A DNA stretch of 7,890 nt, from contig DATNNZ010000511.1 of assembly GCA_035601575.1 (NCBI GenBank), positions 1-7,890 on the forward strand. Direction: 5' to 3'. Position 1 is the stretch's first letter; each line of letters opens with the position of its first letter. This DNA comes from DASTDH01 sp035601575. GTDB taxonomy: Bacteria > Verrucomicrobiota > Verrucomicrobiia > Chthoniobacterales > JAFAMB01. The notes beneath the pieces are model-generated. The model saw only the letters and a program-made list of their open reading frames with translations, made no database searches and was not told where the DNA came from. Positions 4,873 through 7,890 of the stretch are shown in pieces. A program made the position numbers and the translations under genes.

Positions 4873-5646
4873 TCACGGCGGTTGCTTTGATTGGGAAGCA
4901 ACCGCCGATGCTCGGGCTATGGCGGTAGGTTTCTTCGGAGTCGCTACCTTCACCGTCATTCCTTCGGCTAAACCATCGGAGGGATTCACGATCAATTGTT
5001 CATTCTCCGTGAGTCCCTCTGCTACCTCCAGTTTGGAGCCAAGATCTCGGGTGATAACAATCTTCCGGATCTCGACGTTCCCGTCAGGTTTTACTACACC
5101 CACCGTAGTTCCATCTGATCGAAAAAGAAGAGTGTTCGATGGGATCACTAGGCTGTTGGTTTTGGTTTCCAGTTTGAGAGTGATTTGCACAAAAGCACCC
5201 GGAAAAAGTTCGCCGTTTTCGTTGGGAACACTCATCTCGGTGAGCAAAGTTCGCGAGGTTGGGTCGATAGCTCCTGCGGTTCGTGTTACCTGGGCCGGGA
5301 ACTTTCGTCCAGGAAACTCGGCTAGACTCAGGTCGCTCGGCACTCCTTTTTTCACAAAAAGTGCGTAGTTTTGTGGGACATTGAGGTAGACCCGGAGCGG
5401 GTTAATCTGAGCGATCCGAAACAGTTGCGTGCCAGTCCCGGCCGGGACGTAGGCGCCAATGTCCGTACTCCGCACAGTGATGATTCCGTCAAAGGGAGCA
5501 CGAACGATCTTAAACTCTTGCAGTGCCTGTAGCCGGTTTACGTCGGCTTGATCGGCGTTCACCGTTGCCTGTTTCACTTTCAAGTCGCCGTTGGCGTTAT
5601 CGAAGTCCTGCGCGGAGATGACTCGTCGCTTGTAAAGGTCTTCATT
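4873..5646 (-). pseudogene. Efflux RND periplasmic adaptor, N-terminally truncated
   Basis: Only the last 257 residues of an RND membrane-fusion (HlyD/AcrA-like) adaptor remain. They begin at NEDLYKRRVISAQDFD, in the second arm of the alpha-hairpin. Next come the helix KQATVNADQADVNRLQAL, the lipoyl-like half motif FKIVRAPFDGIITVR with DIGAYV, the beta-barrel domain (LFRIAQINPLRVYLNVPQN through SRTLLTEMSVPNENGELFPG), and the membrane-proximal end, closing with a Pro/Ala/Lys-rich tail. Missing are the start codon, signal sequence or lipobox, first half of the lipoyl domain and first hairpin helix, about 130 residues by family comparison. Upstream in this frame, residues read from RND DNA are meaningless. 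In an intact operon it would link the inner-membrane pump to an outer-membrane channel. No outer-membrane factor gene follows. Confidence 0.85.
4876..4907. terminator. Strong 12-bp hairpin between convergent relics
   Basis: cggcggttgctt (4876-4887) pairs perfectly with aagcaaccgccg (4896-4907) around the 8-base loop tgattggg. The stem covers the last codons of the minus-strand adaptor gene and abuts its TGA stop (4873-4875). Neither strand has a T-run after the stem, so it is not a textbook intrinsic terminator. Its strength and position between convergent genes still suggest a bidirectional terminator or mRNA 3'-end structure. Confidence 0.5.
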
Positions 5647-5654
5647 GCCTGCGC
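5643..5654 (-). other. Deletion junction between RND pump and adaptor genes
   Basis: On the minus strand, bases around GCGCAGGCAATG are where RND coding (ending ...LHVRAQA at 5646) changes into adaptor coding (starting NEDLYK at 5646) in another frame. The GCAGGCA segment fits both reading frames, so a few bases of microhomology may have been shared at the breakpoint. Confidence 0.7.
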
Positions 5655-7397
5655 CCGCACATGGAGATTGAACTGACCGGCGTCGACACTGGGGAAAAAG
5701 TCCTGACCGAGCCAAGGCACCAAGCACATTGATCCTGCCGTGAATCCGATGAACAGGAAAAAGACGATTGGGGTGTGGCGCAACGCAACCGACAGGAGAT
5801 CGCGGTAGCCTTCCCGGAACCGCTCAAACCTTTGATTGAAAAGATCGTAGATGCCGCCAAATGCGCCCATGATCGATTGGCGCCGGCGAGTCGGGTCAGC
5901 TCCGTGTAAATGCGGTGTCTGAGCAACCAGAAGATATTTGGCCAAGGTCGGCACTAACGTGCGTGACAGGAAATAGGAGGCCAGCATGGCGAATATCACT
6001 GCTTCAGCCAAAGGCGTGAAGAGATATTTGGCCGTGCCGCTGAGGAAGAAGATCGGTACGAAGACGATACAGATACAGAGCGTCGAAACGAAGGCGGGAA
6101 CAGCAATCTGAGACGCTCCATCCAGGATCGCCTTTTCGACCGGCTTCCCTTCGTCCAGGTTGCGGTTCACGTTCTCGATCTCGACCGTAGCGTCATCGAC
6201 CAGAATACCAACGGCGAGCGCGAGACCACCTAACGTCATGATATTGATAGTTTCGCCCAGCGCCGAAAGGACAATGATCGAGGAGAGAATCGAGAGCGGA
6301 ATCGAGATCGCAATAATCACGGTGCTCCGCCAACTGCCAAGGAACAGCAAGATCATGAGGGCGGTAAGACAGGCAGCGATCACCGCTTCGCGAATGACAC
6401 CCTCAATCGCGCTGGTCACGAAAATTGATTGATCGGTCAGCAAATCAATTTTCAAACCTTCCGGATAAGTCGGCCGGAGCCGTTCGAGCAACGCTTTGAT
6501 GCCATTTACGATATCGAGTGTCGACGCTTTCCCATTCTTTTGGATCTGTAACATCGTTGCCCGAAGGCCATCGAACCGGACAATGTTGGTTTGCGGGGTA
6601 AATCCATCCCGGACGCTCGCCACATCTCGCACATAGGTGGTGATTCCGTTGACTGTCCGGATGGGGAAATCTGCCATCTCTTGGATGGTGCGAGGGCTGG
6701 CGTTCAGTCCAACACTGAATTCCTGGATCCCGATCTTTTCCGTGCCAAATGGCAGGATGACGTTTTGCGAGGTGATCGCGTTTACCACGTCGGTCGGGGC
6801 AAAACCTCGCGCCTGCAGTTCCCGGTTATTGATATCGATCGAAACCACGCGCTGTTTTCCGCCATACGGATACGGGATCGCCGCGCCTGGGACCGTGATT
6901 AGTTGAACCCGCAGAAAGTTCAAAGCAAGATCGTTGAGCTGCTGTTCCGACAACGTGCTGCCGCTCAGCCCTAGACGTAGCACCGGAACGTTGGAAGCGC
7001 TAAAGCTGAGGATAAGCGGCGGGGTCGAGCCAGGTGGTAGCTGTTTGATCGCGGTCTGTGAAACTGCTGCAACCTGAGCAAGCCCGATCGGCACGTTCGC
7101 ATTCGGCTGCAGGTAAATTTTTACCACCGCGATTCCACTGTAGCAGTTAGACTCGATATGCTCGATATCGTTGACGATCGTGGTTAGCCCCCGTTCGGTT
7201 ACCGAGACGATGTGCTTTTCCATCTCTTCCGCCGGCAGCCCTGAATAATTCCAGATCACTGCGATGACCGGGATATTGATGTCCGGAAAAATGTCCTTGG
7301 GAGTGCGGACAATGGAGAAAATGCCCAGCAAGATAATAAGAATCCCAACGACGATGAAGGTGTACGGACGCCGGAGCGCTAACGCAACAATCCACAT
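5646..7397 (-). pseudogene. RND (AcrB/HAE1-like) efflux transporter, C-terminal half deleted
   Basis: The first 584 residues of a roughly 1040-residue RND multidrug efflux pump are present. Transmembrane helix 1 is at about 12-30. The first porter region follows (31-330), including FPDINIPVI and GGKQRVVSIDIN. Helices 2-6 lie within about 335-490 and helix 7 at about 542-562. The proton-relay helix 4 carries GGLALAVGILVDDATVEIEN, with the key pair D401-D402 intact. The coding ends at DFFPSVDAGQFNLHVRAQA, just into the second periplasmic loop. After that the frame runs 21 unrelated residues through adaptor DNA to a TGA at 5580-5582. The pump therefore lacks its second porter half and helices 8-12 and should not work. 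The start ATG at 7397 is right for the family (MWIVALALRRPY). The ribosome site is weak. The remaining sequence shows no frameshift or stop, so the deletion is recent or an assembly error. Confidence 0.9.
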
Positions 7398-7661
7398 CGC
7401 AAGATTCTCAAGATAAGGCCCGGGCGCTTCGCCAGAGCAATTCCACTTTCTGTCCAGCTGCCGGAGCGTCGTTTATCCTACGCAAATGAAAAGTCCTCGG
7501 AAACGTACGCAATAAGGCCGGTATGCACTCATCCCGGTTGCGGGCCTCAGGCGCCAACGATAATTCAGTGCGCGATCCGCATGATCGGCGATGCAGAAAG
7601 CAACTGTTGGAGTTTAAGCTATAGCTGGTTCTTCGGGGGAGTGATTTCATCCAGGCGTTAG
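7398..7661. other. Upstream region of the RND gene, no convincing gene
   Basis: A minus-strand frame of 80 codons (7408-7650) ends 10 bases before the RND start, but it is Arg/Ser/Leu-rich without any domain and reads like non-coding DNA. The stretch should contain the promoter of the efflux operon on the minus strand; I could not identify a reliable -35/-10 pair or an operator. Confidence 0.35.
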
Positions 7662-7890
7662 AGCAGGTTCATACTAGCAAGACTCTTGCCAGGAAGATTC
7701 ATTTGGATAAATGACGGAGGACCTACAGAGATTTGCGAACCGCGAATGTACGCGCTCAGAGCGCTAGCCGCCGCGTTCTTTTCAGTAAAGAAACGAAGCT
7801 GTCCCCAAACGACTTTGCTCAATCGAAAGAATCGATTGCAAGAGATCAGCAAGTCTTTAGATGAGTTGCATGAGCGAGACCATCGTTATC
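7662..7890 (+). CDS. Partial ORF running off the right edge
   Basis: The frame is open from 7662 (just after TAG at 7659-7661) to the window end, 76 codons. The first ATG is at 7746: MYALRALAAAFFSVKKRS, a short basic/hydrophobic start, followed by a charged helical stretch, NRLQEISKSLDELHERDHRY, that looks like coding sequence. The portion before the ATG, FIWINDGGPTEICEPR, is also reasonable protein and may be included through an earlier non-ATG start. No family is recognised. The opposite strand carries a competing 64-residue ORF (7658-7852, TTG start) of similar quality, so only one, or neither, is real. The helical charged C-terminal part slightly favours the plus strand. Confidence 0.3.

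Noticed and set aside
4919..5368. Plus-strand ORF of 149 codons
   Set aside because: It lies antisense to clear adaptor coding and has no domain of its own.
5580..5645. Extra 21 residues at the end of the RND reading frame as a novel C-terminus
   Set aside because: These bases encode the adaptor in another frame, so the tail is a by-product of the deletion.
5642..5926. Minus-strand ORF of 94 codons over the RND gene
   Set aside because: Out-of-frame shadow of well-conserved RND coding.
6160..6906. Plus-strand ORFs of 89-103 codons antisense to the RND gene
   Set aside because: The minus-strand frame has clear RND family motifs including the helix-4 Asp pair.
7408..7650. Minus-strand ORF of 80 codons just upstream of the RND gene
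   Set aside because: Arg/Ser/Leu-rich with no family motif and no ribosome site; position alone is not enough.
1..7890. tRNA, rRNA or CRISPR elements
   Set aside because: No T-loop-like GGTTCGA-N-CC with a foldable cloverleaf, no rRNA-like blocks and no regularly spaced repeats were seen on either strand.

Overview
The window looks like chromosomal DNA of a Gram-negative bacterium. A large inner-membrane RND pump gene lies beside its periplasmic adaptor gene, and a secreted protein carries a Sec-type signal. Base composition is moderate and Shine-Dalgarno signals are mostly weak. Gene order RND then adaptor, a TIGR03118-type secreted protein, a very short stand-alone HTH protein and many long non-coding gaps together suggest a soil lineage such as Verrucomicrobiota or Acidobacteriota. 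That placement is inference, not something the sequence proves.

Left part (1-2640): sparse and probably eroding. It holds a possible small membrane protein (321-659, +), a frameshifted relic resembling the N-terminal sensor part of an AcoR-type regulator (660-829, +), a doubtful minus-strand ORF (850-1122), a palindrome cluster (1424-1470), and a 55-residue ORF too short for most gene callers (1589-1756, +). A minus-strand pair follows: a 63-residue helix-turn-helix protein (2191-2382), then an unrecognised ~102-residue protein (1818-2126). An eight-base motif, TAGGGTCG, recurs in the non-coding DNA.

Middle part (2640-4475): an unrecognised minus-strand ORF (2638-2874) whose stop codon lies in a hairpin. 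Next is the best-supported intact gene, a TIGR02391/Ymh-family protein (3103-3852, +) with a HEPN-like R-x4-H motif and a good ribosome binding site. It converges on a small minus-strand ORF (3876-4112). A coiled-coil C-terminal relic (4320-4475, +) then overlaps the next start by ATGA.

Right part (4472-7890): a zone of gene decay. A TIGR03118 secreted-protein gene (4472-4826, +) keeps its signal peptide and one central segment but has lost the region between them and its C-terminal end. Convergent to it is an efflux operon on the minus strand. The RND transporter keeps only its first 584 residues (5646-7397) and is joined directly, out of frame, to the last 257 residues of its adaptor (4873-5646). 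One deletion of roughly 1.8 kb (estimated from usual family lengths) would explain this; a false assembly join is the alternative. The right edge (7662-7890) holds two overlapping opposite-strand ORFs that cannot be separated here.

Overall I see a degraded, low-density accessory region rather than a working multi-gene system. The most functional-looking items are the TIGR02391 protein, the HTH plus small-protein pair and the 55-residue ORF.
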